A stretch of DNA of 64,000 bases, from NCBI RefSeq assembly GCF_023100805.1, contig NZ_CP095855.1, positions 4,815,001 through 4,879,000 of the forward strand, written 5' to 3'. A model generated the notes under the pieces. The model did no database searches. It was given only the letters and a program-made list of their open reading frames with translations, and was not told the DNA's origin. Both the position numbers and the translations under genes were made by a program. Of this stretch, positions 26,660 through 33,989 are shown one piece after another. The first letter of the stretch is position 1, and every line of letters starts with the position of its first letter. The stretch comes from Chitinophaga filiformis (lineage in GTDB: Bacteria > Bacteroidota > Bacteroidia > Chitinophagales > Chitinophagaceae).

Positions 26660-27292
26660 ATGGAAAAAGTGTATTCTATCCGCCAGTTATTTCCCGGACT
26701 TGAAGAAGGTCTTTATGAAGAGATGGAGCAACATGGTGAAATCCGCCAGGTGCCCGCAGGTGCTGTCCTGCTGCGTAAGGGACAAACCATCAGGTCTACT
26801 ATGCTGATATTGGAGGGCATTGTTAAACTGTACCAGGAAGATGACCAGGGGAATGAGTTCTTCATGTACGATATAGAGCCCGGACAGGCCTGTGCCGTGT
26901 CAATGCTCTGTGCGTTCCGTCAGGAAACCAGCCAGGTGATGGCGAGGGCATTGACCGATGTTACGATGCTCACCATTCCCCTTCAATATATGGATGAATG
27001 GCTGAGCAAATATAAAAGCTGGCACTACTTCGTGATCAGGACATGGCGCGAGCGTTATGATGAGTTGCTGAATACTATCAATGAGATCGCCTTTAAAAAT
27101 ATGGACGAACGACTGGAGTTCTATATCGAGGGACAGGTAAAAAAACTGGGCCGGCATGTTAAGCTCACGCACCAGGAAATTGCCAATGACCTTAATACTT
27201 CCCGTGAAGTGGTAAGCCGCCTGATGAAGAAGATGGAGAAAAATGGATGGATCCTTATTCACCGCAACTCCTTCGAATGGATTAGACCTTAA
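26660..27292 (+). CDS. Crp/Fnr-family transcriptional regulator of the sulfur module
   Basis: This 210-residue protein has an N-terminal cyclic-nucleotide-binding-like beta-roll (about 20-125, AGAVLLRKGQTIRSTMLILE and GIVKLYQEDDQGNEFF). A dimerisation helix leads to a C-terminal winged helix (about 150-210). The recognition helix region is HQEIANDLNTSREVVSRLMK, where the SREVVSR residues match Crp and Fnr. Cysteines occur at CAVSMLC, and could sense redox or persulfide state, but the N-terminal Fnr iron-sulfur cysteine cluster is absent. Palindromes of Crp type flank the gene on both sides, which suggests it controls the divergent exporter, itself and the downstream operon. The inducer is unknown; persulfide or nitrosative stress is a guess from context. 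Confidence 0.9.
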   Translation: MEKVYSIRQLFPGLEEGLYEEMEQHGEIRQVPAGAVLLRKGQTIRSTMLILEGIVKLYQEDDQGNEFFMYDIEPGQACAVSMLCAFRQETSQVMARALTDVTMLTIPLQYMDEWLSKYKSWHYFVIRTWRERYDELLNTINEIAFKNMDERLEFYIEGQVKKLGRHVKLTHQEIANDLNTSREVVSRLMKKMEKNGWILIHRNSFEWIRP

Positions 27293-27304
27293 AAAGGATC
27301 CCTG

Positions 27305-27320
27305 TGTGACAGCTGTCACT
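27305..27320. promoter_or_regulatory. Crp/Fnr-type operator, site 2 (TGTGAC-N4-GTCACT)
   Basis: TGTGACAGCTGTCACT shares its half-sites TGTGAC and GTCAC with site 1. It lies between the Crp/Fnr gene and the MBL-rhodanese gene, 52 bases upstream of that start codon. Confidence 0.7.
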
Positions 27321-27371
27321 GATAGCACAAAATTTACAGCGCATCTTTGTGCTAACAAAAAATCAAACACT

Positions 27372-28772
27372 ATGTATTTTCAGCACATTTATGATAAGAG
27401 CCTGGCTCAGGGAAGTTACTTCATCGGATGTCAAAAGGCCGGCGTAGCCGCTGTGATCGATCCTAAAAGAGATGTCGATACCTACCTTGACATTGCGCGC
27501 GAGCAGAAGATGCAAATTACCCACATCCTGGAAACGCATATCCATGCAGATTTTCTGACAGGTTCCAGGGAACTGGCAGCGCTGACAGGTGCGAAGATGT
27601 ACCTGTCTGACGAAGGCGGTCCTGAATGGCAATATGAGTTTGATCATGTGGGCCTGCGCGATGGCAGTATCATACAGCTGGGTAACCTCGAATTCAGAGT
27701 ATTGCATACCCCGGGACATACACCGGAAAGCATCAGTTTTTTACTGACTGATAAACCAGCTGGTGATGTACCCGTAATGCTCTTTACCGGCGACTTCGTA
27801 TTTGTAGGCGACATTGGCAGGCCTGACCTCTTAGAGAAAGCAGCAGGTATGAAAGGTACCCAGGAACCAGGTGCTCATCAGATGTATGCCTCCCTGAAAA
27901 AATTCAGTGCGCTGCCCCCTTATGTACAGGTATGGCCCGGCCATGGCGCCGGATCGGCCTGCGGTAAAGCCCTCGGATCAGTTCCTTCCACTACCACCGG
28001 CTACGAACTGGAAAGGAACTGGGCCTTCCGGTACAACGATGATGAAGCCGGATTTGTAGAATACCTGCTGGCCGATCAGCCTGAGCCTCCCAAATATTTT
28101 GCAATGATGAAAAAGCTAAACAAGGCAGACCGTCCTTTACTGCTGAAAGTCCCCACATTGCAGGCGCTGGAAAAAGACGAATTACAGGCAGCATTGAACA
28201 AGGGATATAAACTGATAGACACAAGGGATAAAACAACTTTTGCAGCCGGTTATATTCCGGGAAGTATCAATGTACAGCACAACAACTCTTTCAATACCTG
28301 GGCGGGCTGGTTCCTCGATTACCAGACACCATTCATAATACTGGCAGATCCCTCCGAGCTGGACGAAATTACACGTAAACTGATGCGTATAGGCCTTGAT
28401 AATATTTACGGTTATATCCCTTCTGTGAAGGTGTGGGAAGACGCCGGCGGAAAATTAGAAAAAGAGCAGGTCATATCCCTGGATGAATTCAAAGACCTGT
28501 ACCAGCATGATGCTATACAGCTGATAGACCTGCGTGGCGCTACTGAATATAAAGCCGGCCACATCAAAGGAGCCGATCATGTGTTCGTAGGCAGCCTGCC
28601 CGAAAACATGAACAGGATCAGCAAAGACAGGAAGGTAGTCATACATTGCCAGAGCGGAGACCGCGCTACTATTGGGTACTCACTGCTTGCCGGAAAAGGC
28701 TACAGAAATGTACTGAACTTTTCAGAAGGAATGAATAAATGGCTGCAGGAAGAAAATCCTGTAGTAAATTAA
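27372..28772 (+). CDS. MBL-fold persulfide dioxygenase fused to two rhodanese domains (CstB-like)
   Basis: This 466-residue protein starts at the ATG at 27372 (an earlier ATG at 27243 would overlap the regulator gene). Residues 1-245 are a metallo-beta-lactamase domain of the ETHE1 type. It has THILETHIHADFLTGSREL for the iron-binding histidines, HTPGHTPESISFLL, FTGDFVFVGDIGRPDL and VWPGHGAGSACG. Two rhodanese domains follow. The first (about 265-365) has IILADPSELDEITRK where the cysteine loop should be, so it lacks a catalytic Cys. The second (about 375-465) has VVIHCQSGDRATIGYSLL, an active-type loop. This architecture equals CstB of Staphylococcus aureus, which oxidises persulfides and makes thiosulfate. 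It heads an operon with two YeeE/YedE halves. Confidence 0.93.
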   Translation: MYFQHIYDKSLAQGSYFIGCQKAGVAAVIDPKRDVDTYLDIAREQKMQITHILETHIHADFLTGSRELAALTGAKMYLSDEGGPEWQYEFDHVGLRDGSIIQLGNLEFRVLHTPGHTPESISFLLTDKPAGDVPVMLFTGDFVFVGDIGRPDLLEKAAGMKGTQEPGAHQMYASLKKFSALPPYVQVWPGHGAGSACGKALGSVPSTTTGYELERNWAFRYNDDEAGFVEYLLADQPEPPKYFAMMKKLNKADRPLLLKVPTLQALEKDELQAALNKGYKLIDTRDKTTFAAGYIPGSINVQHNNSFNTWAGWFLDYQTPFIILADPSELDEITRKLMRIGLDNIYGYIPSVKVWEDAGGKLEKEQVISLDEFKDLYQHDAIQLIDLRGATEYKAGHIKGADHVFVGSLPENMNRISKDRKVVIHCQSGDRATIGYSLLAGKGYRNVLNFSEGMNKWLQEENPVVN

Positions 28773-28807
28773 ATACATCACTATTTTTTGCAGATAAATT
28801 GACAGGA

Positions 28808-29371
28808 ATGCATCAGTTACTACATCAACCCTGGCCCTGGTATGTAGCCGGGCCACTTATTGGTCTTATCGTACCGGCGCTTTTATTGCTGGGGAATAAA
28901 CACTTTGGCATATCAGCTAACCTACGCCATGCCTGCGCAGCGTGTTTTCCGGCGGATATAAAGTTTTTTCAGTACGACTGGAAAAAAGAGGTATGGAATT
29001 TCTTCTTCATTGCCGGCATATTTGCAGGCGCCATCATAGCAGTACAGCTCCTGGATAACCCGGCCCCGGTAGCCATACATCCGGCACTGGCAAAAGAACT
29101 GGCGGGATATGGCATCACAGATCATCATTCTTTACTGCCGGCGGAACTTTTCTCTTGGAACAGCCTGTTCACCTTGAGAGGGCTGATCATGCTTATCGGC
29201 GGCGGCTTTCTCGTAGGGTTTGGTTCACGTTATGCGGGAGGTTGTACCTCCGGGCATTCGATCATGGGCTTGAGCGATCTGCAATGGCCCTCGCTCGTAG
29301 CTACAGTTATGTTCATGGTTGGCGGCTTTATTATGGCCAACCTGATACTCCCCTTCATTCTTCATTTATAA
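28808..29371 (+). CDS. YeeE/YedE-family membrane protein, first half
   Basis: This 187-residue protein has four to five transmembrane helices and the family signature [20 protein letters not shown] near residue 140, where the Cys is the residue thought to pass sulfur in TsuA-type thiosulfate uptake. I chose the ATG at 28808 after GACAGGA; an in-frame start at 28739 would overlap the rhodanese gene. YeeE/YedE proteins import thiosulfate or related sulfur species. In full-length members both halves are in one chain; here the partner half is the next gene, with only 21 bases between them. It follows the MBL-rhodanese gene by 35 bases. Confidence 0.92.
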   Translation: MHQLLHQPWPWYVAGPLIGLIVPALLLLGNKHFGISANLRHACAACFPADIKFFQYDWKKEVWNFFFIAGIFAGAIIAVQLLDNPAPVAIHPALAKELAGYGITDHHSLLPAELFSWNSLFTLRGLIMLIGGGFLVGFGSRYAGGCTSGHSIMGLSDLQWPSLVATVMFMVGGFIMANLILPFILHL

Positions 29372-29392
29372 TAATTCTTCAATTACTACATC

Positions 29393-29911
29393 ATGAAAAT
29401 AGCAGAGCAAGGTATGGAAACACAAAGCGCAAATACAGATTTCGAAGTCCGGTCGCTCGATACCATTTGTATCAATGAATCGCAAAAACAGCATCCCTGG
29501 TGGTATAACTTTAAATACCTGGCCGTAGGTATCGTGTTCGGTATCGTGTTTGTGAAAGCGGAGATCATCAGCTGGTTCCGCATCCAGGAAATGTTCCGTT
29601 TACAAAGCTTTCACATGTATGGTGTCATTGGCTCTGCAGTAATTGTGGGCATGATCTCCGTCTGGCTGATAAAAAAGTTCAACATTAAAACCATACACGG
29701 TGAGAAGATATCCTTCCATCCTAAAAAATTCAATAAGGGGCAGATATATGGCGGATTGATCTTCGGTTTAGGATGGGCGCTTACCGGCGCCTGTCCGGGG
29801 CCCTTATTTGCGCAGATAGGCACGGGTGTAACGGTGGTGACAGTAGTGTTGCTCAGCGCCATCGCCGGCACCTGGACGTACGGATATTTCAGGGATAGAT
29901 TGCCACATTGA
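29393..29911 (+). CDS. YeeE/YedE-family membrane protein, second half (DUF6691 type)
   Basis: This 172-residue protein has a soluble N-terminal stretch of about 35 residues, then four helices. The signature GLIFGLGWALTGACPGPLFA near residue 122 contains the conserved Cys in the ACPGP motif. It matches the second half of YeeE/YedE transporters and complements the CTSGH half encoded just upstream. The two probably assemble as one channel for thiosulfate or a similar sulfur compound. A terminator at 29939-29968 closes the operon. Confidence 0.92.
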   Translation: MKIAEQGMETQSANTDFEVRSLDTICINESQKQHPWWYNFKYLAVGIVFGIVFVKAEIISWFRIQEMFRLQSFHMYGVIGSAVIVGMISVWLIKKFNIKTIHGEKISFHPKKFNKGQIYGGLIFGLGWALTGACPGPLFAQIGTGVTVVTVVLLSAIAGTWTYGYFRDRLPH

Positions 29912-29938
29912 GTTATACTAATCAATAAGATAATATAT

Positions 29939-29968
29939 ACAGACTTATGCATTCATGGTCTGTTTTTT
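29939..29968 (+). terminator. terminator of the sulfur operon
   Basis: ACAGAC and GTCTGT form a six-pair stem around a 13-base loop, followed by five T, 28 bases after the YeeE/YedE stop. Confidence 0.7.
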
Positions 29969-30125
29969 AGATGGCCCGCCGGGAAACCCAAAATCCTGTC
30001 CTTTTAAGCTTCCCGGACATCAACTGAGCACAGAAATCCGGAACAGATCTGTAAATCACTAACCTGATTGTTGATCTGGATGGCCTTCGACCTCCCTGGC
30101 TACCAGACTTGCTTCATTCGACAAA

Positions 30126-30168
30126 CCGTCGCCGGCAAGCCGTTCATCGAGCAGCTTGCCGGCGACGG
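30126..30168 (-). terminator. strong GC-rich hairpin after the HxlR gene
   Basis: A perfect 15-base stem (CCGTCGCCGGCAAGC and its complement) with a 13-base loop begins directly next to the stop codon of the HxlR gene. It is much richer in G and C than the gene itself. On the minus strand only TTTG follows, so it may act as an mRNA end protector as well as a terminator. Confidence 0.6.
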
Positions 30169-30507
30169 CTATTTTCCAATAATTTTTTTCCGGTGTTCAG
30201 TTCCCCAATCACGTAAATTGCAAATAATTGGGAGCAAATTCTCGCTGTATTTTGTGAGGGAATATTGGACGGTTACAGGTTGTGCATTTAAGACCTCTCG
30301 TTTAATCAGCAAATTCATTTCCATATCTTTCAGCTCCCTTGTTAACATCTTGCCAGAAATCCCTTCAACTTCTTTCAATATTTCCGAATATCGTTTCTCG
30401 CCAAAACTCAATGACGTAATGATGGCAATTTTCCATTTACCACTCAGCACGTCCATAGTGTCGTGAACGGCCCTTATTGCCTTACTTCGTTCCTTTATTG
30501 TTGCCAT
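30169..30507 (-). CDS. HxlR-family winged-helix transcriptional regulator
   Basis: This 112-residue protein is a single winged-helix domain of the HxlR type. It has the family pattern AVHDTMDVLSGKWKIAIITS, then YSEILKEVEGISGKMLTREL (recognition helix region) and the wing VTVQYSLTKYSENLLPII. These regulators sense aldehydes, quinones or redox stress. It is divergent from the NmrA-type gene at 30615, and an inverted repeat GTCCCTA-N15-TAGGGAC (30532-30560) lies between them. So it most likely controls that gene and itself. The pair is AT-rich compared with its surroundings. Confidence 0.92.
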   Translation of the reverse strand: MATIKERSKAIRAVHDTMDVLSGKWKIAIITSLSFGEKRYSEILKEVEGISGKMLTRELKDMEMNLLIKREVLNAQPVTVQYSLTKYSENLLPIICNLRDWGTEHRKKIIGK

Positions 30508-30531
30508 AGAAAGTTACTTGGTTACCAAAAT

Positions 30532-30560
30532 GTCCCTATCACTTTTTGTCCGTTAGGGAC
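30532..30560. promoter_or_regulatory. operator candidate for the HxlR regulator (GTCCCTA-N15-TAGGGAC)
   Basis: Seven-base perfect inverted arms spaced by 15 bases lie in the divergent HxlR/NmrA region, between the two start codons. The spacing suits a dimeric winged-helix regulator. Confidence 0.5.
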
Positions 30561-30614
30561 AAAAGTAAACAAGAAGTTCAGAACTTTGGCCCGACAATTT
30601 AAAAACATAGTAAA

Positions 30615-31502
30615 ATGAGCAAAACAATTCTTGTAACAGGAGCAACAGGGCAAGTAGGCGGTGCAGTTGCAAAGCAACTACTAACGCACGGATTTAATGT
30701 GCGGGCATTTACATTTATAGGAAGTATGGAACGTGAATTTGAAAAAAGAAAACAACTTCAACAGTTAGGTGCTGAAATTTTTGATGGAGATATGAGTAGC
30801 GAAAGCTCTTTAATAGAAGCAATGAAAAATGTTTATGGCGTTTTCAGCGTTCAACCACCAGCCTTACCAATGTCAGAAGAAGCGGATAAACACGAATACA
30901 ACTTGGGAGTAAATGTTGCTAATGCCGCTAAGAAAAGTGGCGTACAACAATTTGTTTATTCTTCGGTTCTTGGTTCTGAAAGACGAGCGGCATATCGTCC
31001 GTTATTCAAATACCAAATTGAAGAACACATCTGGAAATCAGATTTGCCTGCAACAATATTCAAACCGTCTTTGTTTATGGAAACCTTCTGTTTACCATTC
31101 TACGGACTTTCAGAAGCAAAACTTAACAACGCTGCACCTTTTGATTTGGCTATGCCAATTATATCAGCCGGAGATATTGGCGTGTTTGTTCGTCTTGCAT
31201 TTCAAAAACCACAAGACTTCATTGGCAAATCAATAAATCTTGCAGGCGACAACCTAACTATCTCAGAAATCGCAGACATTCTAACAAAGAAATTCGGCAG
31301 ACAAATTACACCTGTTCAAATTCCGCTTGACGTAGCCAAACAACAAAACGCCATATATGGAAAAATAATGGAAGAATATTACACGCAAGGTTACGCAAAA
31401 GTTGATTTTGATGAATTGCGTTTGTTGCACCCCGAACTTATGACTTTTGAAAGGTGGACAGACACCAAAGCAAAAGAAGAACTGCAAAATTTAATAGGGT
31501 AA
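30615..31502 (+). CDS. NmrA-like NAD(P)-binding oxidoreductase/sensor
   Basis: This 295-residue protein is an atypical SDR of the NmrA/HSCARG group. It has the N-terminal motif TILVTGATGQVGGAVAKQLL, then VYGVFSVQPPALP, and QQFVYSSVLGSERRAAYRPL in the place of the usual catalytic region. There is no YxxxK pair. The C-terminal half has the substrate-side region with INLAGDNLTISEIADILTKK. Proteins of this group act as quinone reductases or as NADPH sensors. The gene is clearly AT-richer than the core genes around it, which points to recent acquisition. It is divergent from the HxlR regulator. Confidence 0.9.
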   Translation: MSKTILVTGATGQVGGAVAKQLLTHGFNVRAFTFIGSMEREFEKRKQLQQLGAEIFDGDMSSESSLIEAMKNVYGVFSVQPPALPMSEEADKHEYNLGVNVANAAKKSGVQQFVYSSVLGSERRAAYRPLFKYQIEEHIWKSDLPATIFKPSLFMETFCLPFYGLSEAKLNNAAPFDLAMPIISAGDIGVFVRLAFQKPQDFIGKSINLAGDNLTISEIADILTKKFGRQITPVQIPLDVAKQQNAIYGKIMEEYYTQGYAKVDFDELRLLHPELMTFERWTDTKAKEELQNLIG

Positions 31503-31723
31503 CTTAGTCATCTATTCGATGGAAGCAAAGGAAACATGACCATTGCCTGGCAGGTGGCCATTGTACATGAAACCGGCTAACAACAATTCTAAACTGTGAA
31601 GCAAATTAGGTGCGACTGTTTTGTGAAGGGAAGTTTTACGACGACGGGACATAATTGAGGTATCTATCACGTTCCTTTGGCGGGATGGAGCAATATTTGA
31701 TGTAGAGAACAAAAACGTAACAT

Positions 31724-31969
31724 ATGCCTTGGTACAACGGCGATTACCCGCCATCATATAAAAACCAGCCGGTGAAGGTGCGTAACAAAGCTGTGGAGAT
31801 AGCCAATGCACTCCTGGCTGAGGGCTTGCCGGAAGGTGTTGCAATTGCTGCCGGACTTAAACGCGCCCGTGAAGCCTTCACTCATAAAAGCCGCAGCCAG
31901 GCGCGGAAGAACACTTCTTCCAAAGAAAGGAACGGCGGGAAGAAAGACGTTGAAAATAGCGACCTGTAA
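31724..31969 (+). CDS. small conserved protein (MPWYNGDYPPSYKN type)
   Basis: This 81-residue protein opens with MPWYNGDYPPSYKNQPVKVR and continues with NKAVEIANALLAEGLPEGVA and AAGLKRAREAF, then a basic, low-complexity tail. I recognise the N-terminal pattern from small uncharacterised bacterial proteins, but no function is known to me. Its last codons overlap the exonuclease III remnant by 20 bases in another frame. The start is the only ATG that keeps the conserved beginning. It may be a neighbour brought along with DNA-repair genes. Confidence 0.7.
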   Translation: MPWYNGDYPPSYKNQPVKVRNKAVEIANALLAEGLPEGVAIAAGLKRAREAFTHKSRSQARKNTSSKERNGGKKDVENSDL

Positions 31970-32054
31970 TATCACCGGAATCAACAGACGATTGCCTGTA
32001 CTGCTGCGCTGGCTGAAAGAGTCCCGACCGGAAGTTGTTTGTCTGCAGAAGTAG
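31950..32054 (+). pseudogene. N-terminal fragment of an exonuclease III (XthA-type) gene
   Basis: Translation from the TTG at 31950 gives LKIATCNITGINRRLPVLLR followed by WLKESRPEVVCLQ, then Lys and a stop. This equals the start of exonuclease III proteins of the form MKIATWNVNGIN...VVCLQE. The chain ends where the metal-binding Glu of the LQE motif should be. Nothing downstream in any frame continues the family. The usual Trp is also changed to Cys. It is a broken gene of 35 codons. Confidence 0.7.
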
Positions 32055-32103
32055 AAATCACTCCGTTGGTGAGTACGTGCTTACAGACTTAAAGCAGGAG
32101 CAT

Positions 32104-33021
32104 ATGAAAGCAATTATTGTAACAAACGAGGCTGAAGGAACAGCCGGAATGAAATTAACTGAGTGGCCAGAGCCAAGGCCCGCAATAAACGAGGTTATCG
32201 TACAGGTCCATGCTTCCGGATTCACCCACGACGAACTTACGTGGCCAGCAACCTGGACCGATCGGTATGATGTTAATCGAACGCCGTCCATTCCGGGACA
32301 TGAATTGGCAGGCGTAGTTACTGCCTTAGGCTATGGGACGACGGGCTTCTCGGTAGGACAACGGGTATTCGGTCTCTCCGACTGGTACCGCAATGGCTCC
32401 CTGGCAGAATATATTGCCATCGAGGCGCGAAACCTCGCTCCTTTGCCGGGCGATGTCGACTTCACGGTTGGGGCTGCCCTTGTTATGCCTGGACTAACCG
32501 CATGGCAGGGATTGTTTGACCACGGCCAACTCCAATCCGGGCAAAGTGTGATTATTCACGGTGCTGCAGGGGTCGTCGGCTCGATGGCTGTTCAGCTCGC
32601 ACGCGAAGCTGGAGCGTACGTCATCGGATCCGGCCGTGCAAGCGGTCGCCAGACGGCTCACGACTTTGGCGTACACGAATACATCGACCTGGATAACGGC
32701 AACCTGGAGGAAGTAGGTAAGGTCGATCTTGTTTTCGACGTCCTGGGTGGGGAAATTACGACAAAGTCTGCCGGCGTGATTCGAACCGGAGGCACACTGG
32801 TTACTATCGCCGGCCCAACCCAGGCAAGACCGGTTGGTGGCCGTACAATAGATTTCATTGTTGAGGCCAATCGTCAACAATTGGTCGACATCGTACAAAG
32901 GGTTCGGGACGGACGGCTCAAAACCAACATTGGCAATGTTGTTACGATTGATGAGGCGATCGCAGCATTCGCTCCTAATGTGCGGCTAAAAGGGAAAACG
33001 ATAATTCGCATTCGCTCTTAA
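32104..33021 (+). CDS. NADP-dependent MDR-superfamily oxidoreductase (quinone-oxidoreductase-like)
   Basis: This 305-residue protein starts at the ATG at 32104 after an AGGAG ribosome-binding site; an upstream in-frame start at 32035 lies in the exonuclease remnant. The N-terminal GroES-like domain has HASGFTHDELTWPATW and SIPGHELAGVVTALGYG. The Rossmann domain has VIIHGAAGVVGSMAVQLARE, whose AAGVVG is the nucleotide motif of zinc-free quinone reductases. No structural or catalytic zinc cysteines are visible. The enzyme probably reduces a quinone or an activated alkene with NADPH. It stands alone, with a terminator about 130 bases downstream. Confidence 0.92.
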   Translation: MKAIIVTNEAEGTAGMKLTEWPEPRPAINEVIVQVHASGFTHDELTWPATWTDRYDVNRTPSIPGHELAGVVTALGYGTTGFSVGQRVFGLSDWYRNGSLAEYIAIEARNLAPLPGDVDFTVGAALVMPGLTAWQGLFDHGQLQSGQSVIIHGAAGVVGSMAVQLAREAGAYVIGSGRASGRQTAHDFGVHEYIDLDNGNLEEVGKVDLVFDVLGGEITTKSAGVIRTGGTLVTIAGPTQARPVGGRTIDFIVEANRQQLVDIVQRVRDGRLKTNIGNVVTIDEAIAAFAPNVRLKGKTIIRIRS

Positions 33022-33148
33022 GATCCTGCTGAAATTTTCAACTGCCGCCCACGGAAAAAATATGCCGTTTACCATTTACCGTTAGTGATGAGTGGCTGCT
33101 CCGTATACCTTTGATATGGTTTTTCATAGGATATGGTTTAAAGACATT

Positions 33149-33172
33149 GGCGGTATTCTTACCGCCTTTTTT
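33149..33172 (+). terminator. terminator downstream of the MDR oxidoreductase
   Basis: GGCGGTA, loop TTCT and TACCGCC form a seven-pair stem followed by six T, about 130 bases after the stop at 33021. Confidence 0.75.
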
Positions 33173-33334
33173 ATTATAATGCTAACTTGTATTTACTTAA
33201 ATTCAGCATGCATTCATTCGCTGCAGTAAAGTTTGATGTAGCCATACCCGTTGTTAGCAGTTTGTTATTTACTTCTTCTGTTTTGCATACTTCAAAATGT
33301 CAACCGGTTGGCAGTTTAATCCCTTACACCGAAG

Positions 33335-33540
33335 ATTAATATAGAGGGGATGTTAGGGATAGGTATTTCCAATTTATTCAACTTGGAAAAATTCTCTCGG
33401 GAGGGCAACATCAAAAAAAAAGAGATAATTGGTTCGATATTCCCCGAAAAATGGACGTTTAACGGTTTCAATTATCGAACCGCTGGATTGAATGAGGCTG
33501 GTTCACTGATATAGAGTCTGGGCACGGCTTCCAGCAAAAA
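33335..33540 (+). pseudogene. C-terminal remnant of a serine site-specific recombinase, copy 1
   Basis: The plus-strand frame reads INIEGMLGIGISNLFNLEKF, then IKKKEIIGSIFPEKWTF and FNYRTAGLNEAGSLI, and then a stop. The GSIFPEKxTFxGxxYRTxxLNEA block is the end of large serine recombinases of Bacteroidota transposons and integrative elements. A closely similar, longer copy lies at 40028-40540. No N-terminal catalytic resolvase domain is present here. The remnant runs directly into the 3' side of a tRNA-Arg gene, the position expected of an element integrated at that tRNA. With its surroundings it makes up most of the 558-base gap after 33021; the rest (33173-33334) shows nothing recognisable. 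Confidence 0.7.
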
Positions 33541-33573
33541 AAAAGGACAAGGCGAAAAAAACGCTCTTGTCCT
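33532..33573 (-). terminator. terminator of tRNA-Arg copy 1
   Basis: On the minus strand AGGACAAGAGCG, seven T as the loop and CGCCTTGTCCT form a stem followed by nine T. It directly follows the 3' end of the tRNA. The same hairpin follows copy 3. Confidence 0.85.
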
Positions 33574-33579
33574 GTAAGG

Positions 33580-33653
33580 TGACCCCGTCTGGATTCAAAC
33601 CAGAAACCTTCTGATCCGTAGTCAGATGCTCTATTCAGTTGAGCTACGGAGCC
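33580..33653 (-). tRNA. tRNA-Arg (anticodon ACG), copy 1
   Basis: The 74-base minus-strand sequence folds as a full cloverleaf. The acceptor arm is GGCTCCG pairing with CGGGGTC, which needs two G-U pairs. The anticodon arm is TCTGA-CTACGGA-TCAGA with anticodon ACG, and the T arm is TCTGG-TTTGAAT-CCAGA. The CC of the CCA end is encoded. A matching promoter lies upstream and a terminator downstream. It differs from copies 2 and 3 only in the acceptor stem. Confidence 0.95.
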
Positions 33654-33672
33654 ATTCCCGCGATTGGGATTG

Positions 33673-33703
33673 CAAATGTAGACAAAAAACTAAAACAACC
33701 AAA
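33673..33703 (-). promoter_or_regulatory. promoter of tRNA-Arg copy 1
   Basis: On the minus strand TTTG (33700-33703), 19 bases and TACATTTG (33673-33680) match the Bacteroidota primary promoter exactly, about 20 bases before the tRNA 5' end. Confidence 0.75.
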
Positions 33704-33989
33704 AAAGATTTCGAACTATTTTGAATCTTATGGAATGCCCTGAAAAGAGCAGCTCAAACCAGAAATGTATACACATAAAAACGAGACTTGACCAGGCAGA
33801 AGGTGCTCCTGTAACAAGGCGACCCGGCGTTCAAAAGATCACGTTGAAAACCAGGACGGCAAAACTACGCCTACCCACTTTTAAAGAGGGAACAAATGCT
33901 GTCAAAACAATTGACGTTGGCTGGCAATATTCCAGTTATGCAAATAACACTTCCAACCGGAAGGAAGCCACTTGTAACAATGAGAGCGT

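Noticed and set aside
31512-31844. Minus-strand open frame of 110 codons overlapping the small conserved protein
   Set aside because: The plus-strand frame has a recognisable conserved N-terminus; the antisense frame does not.
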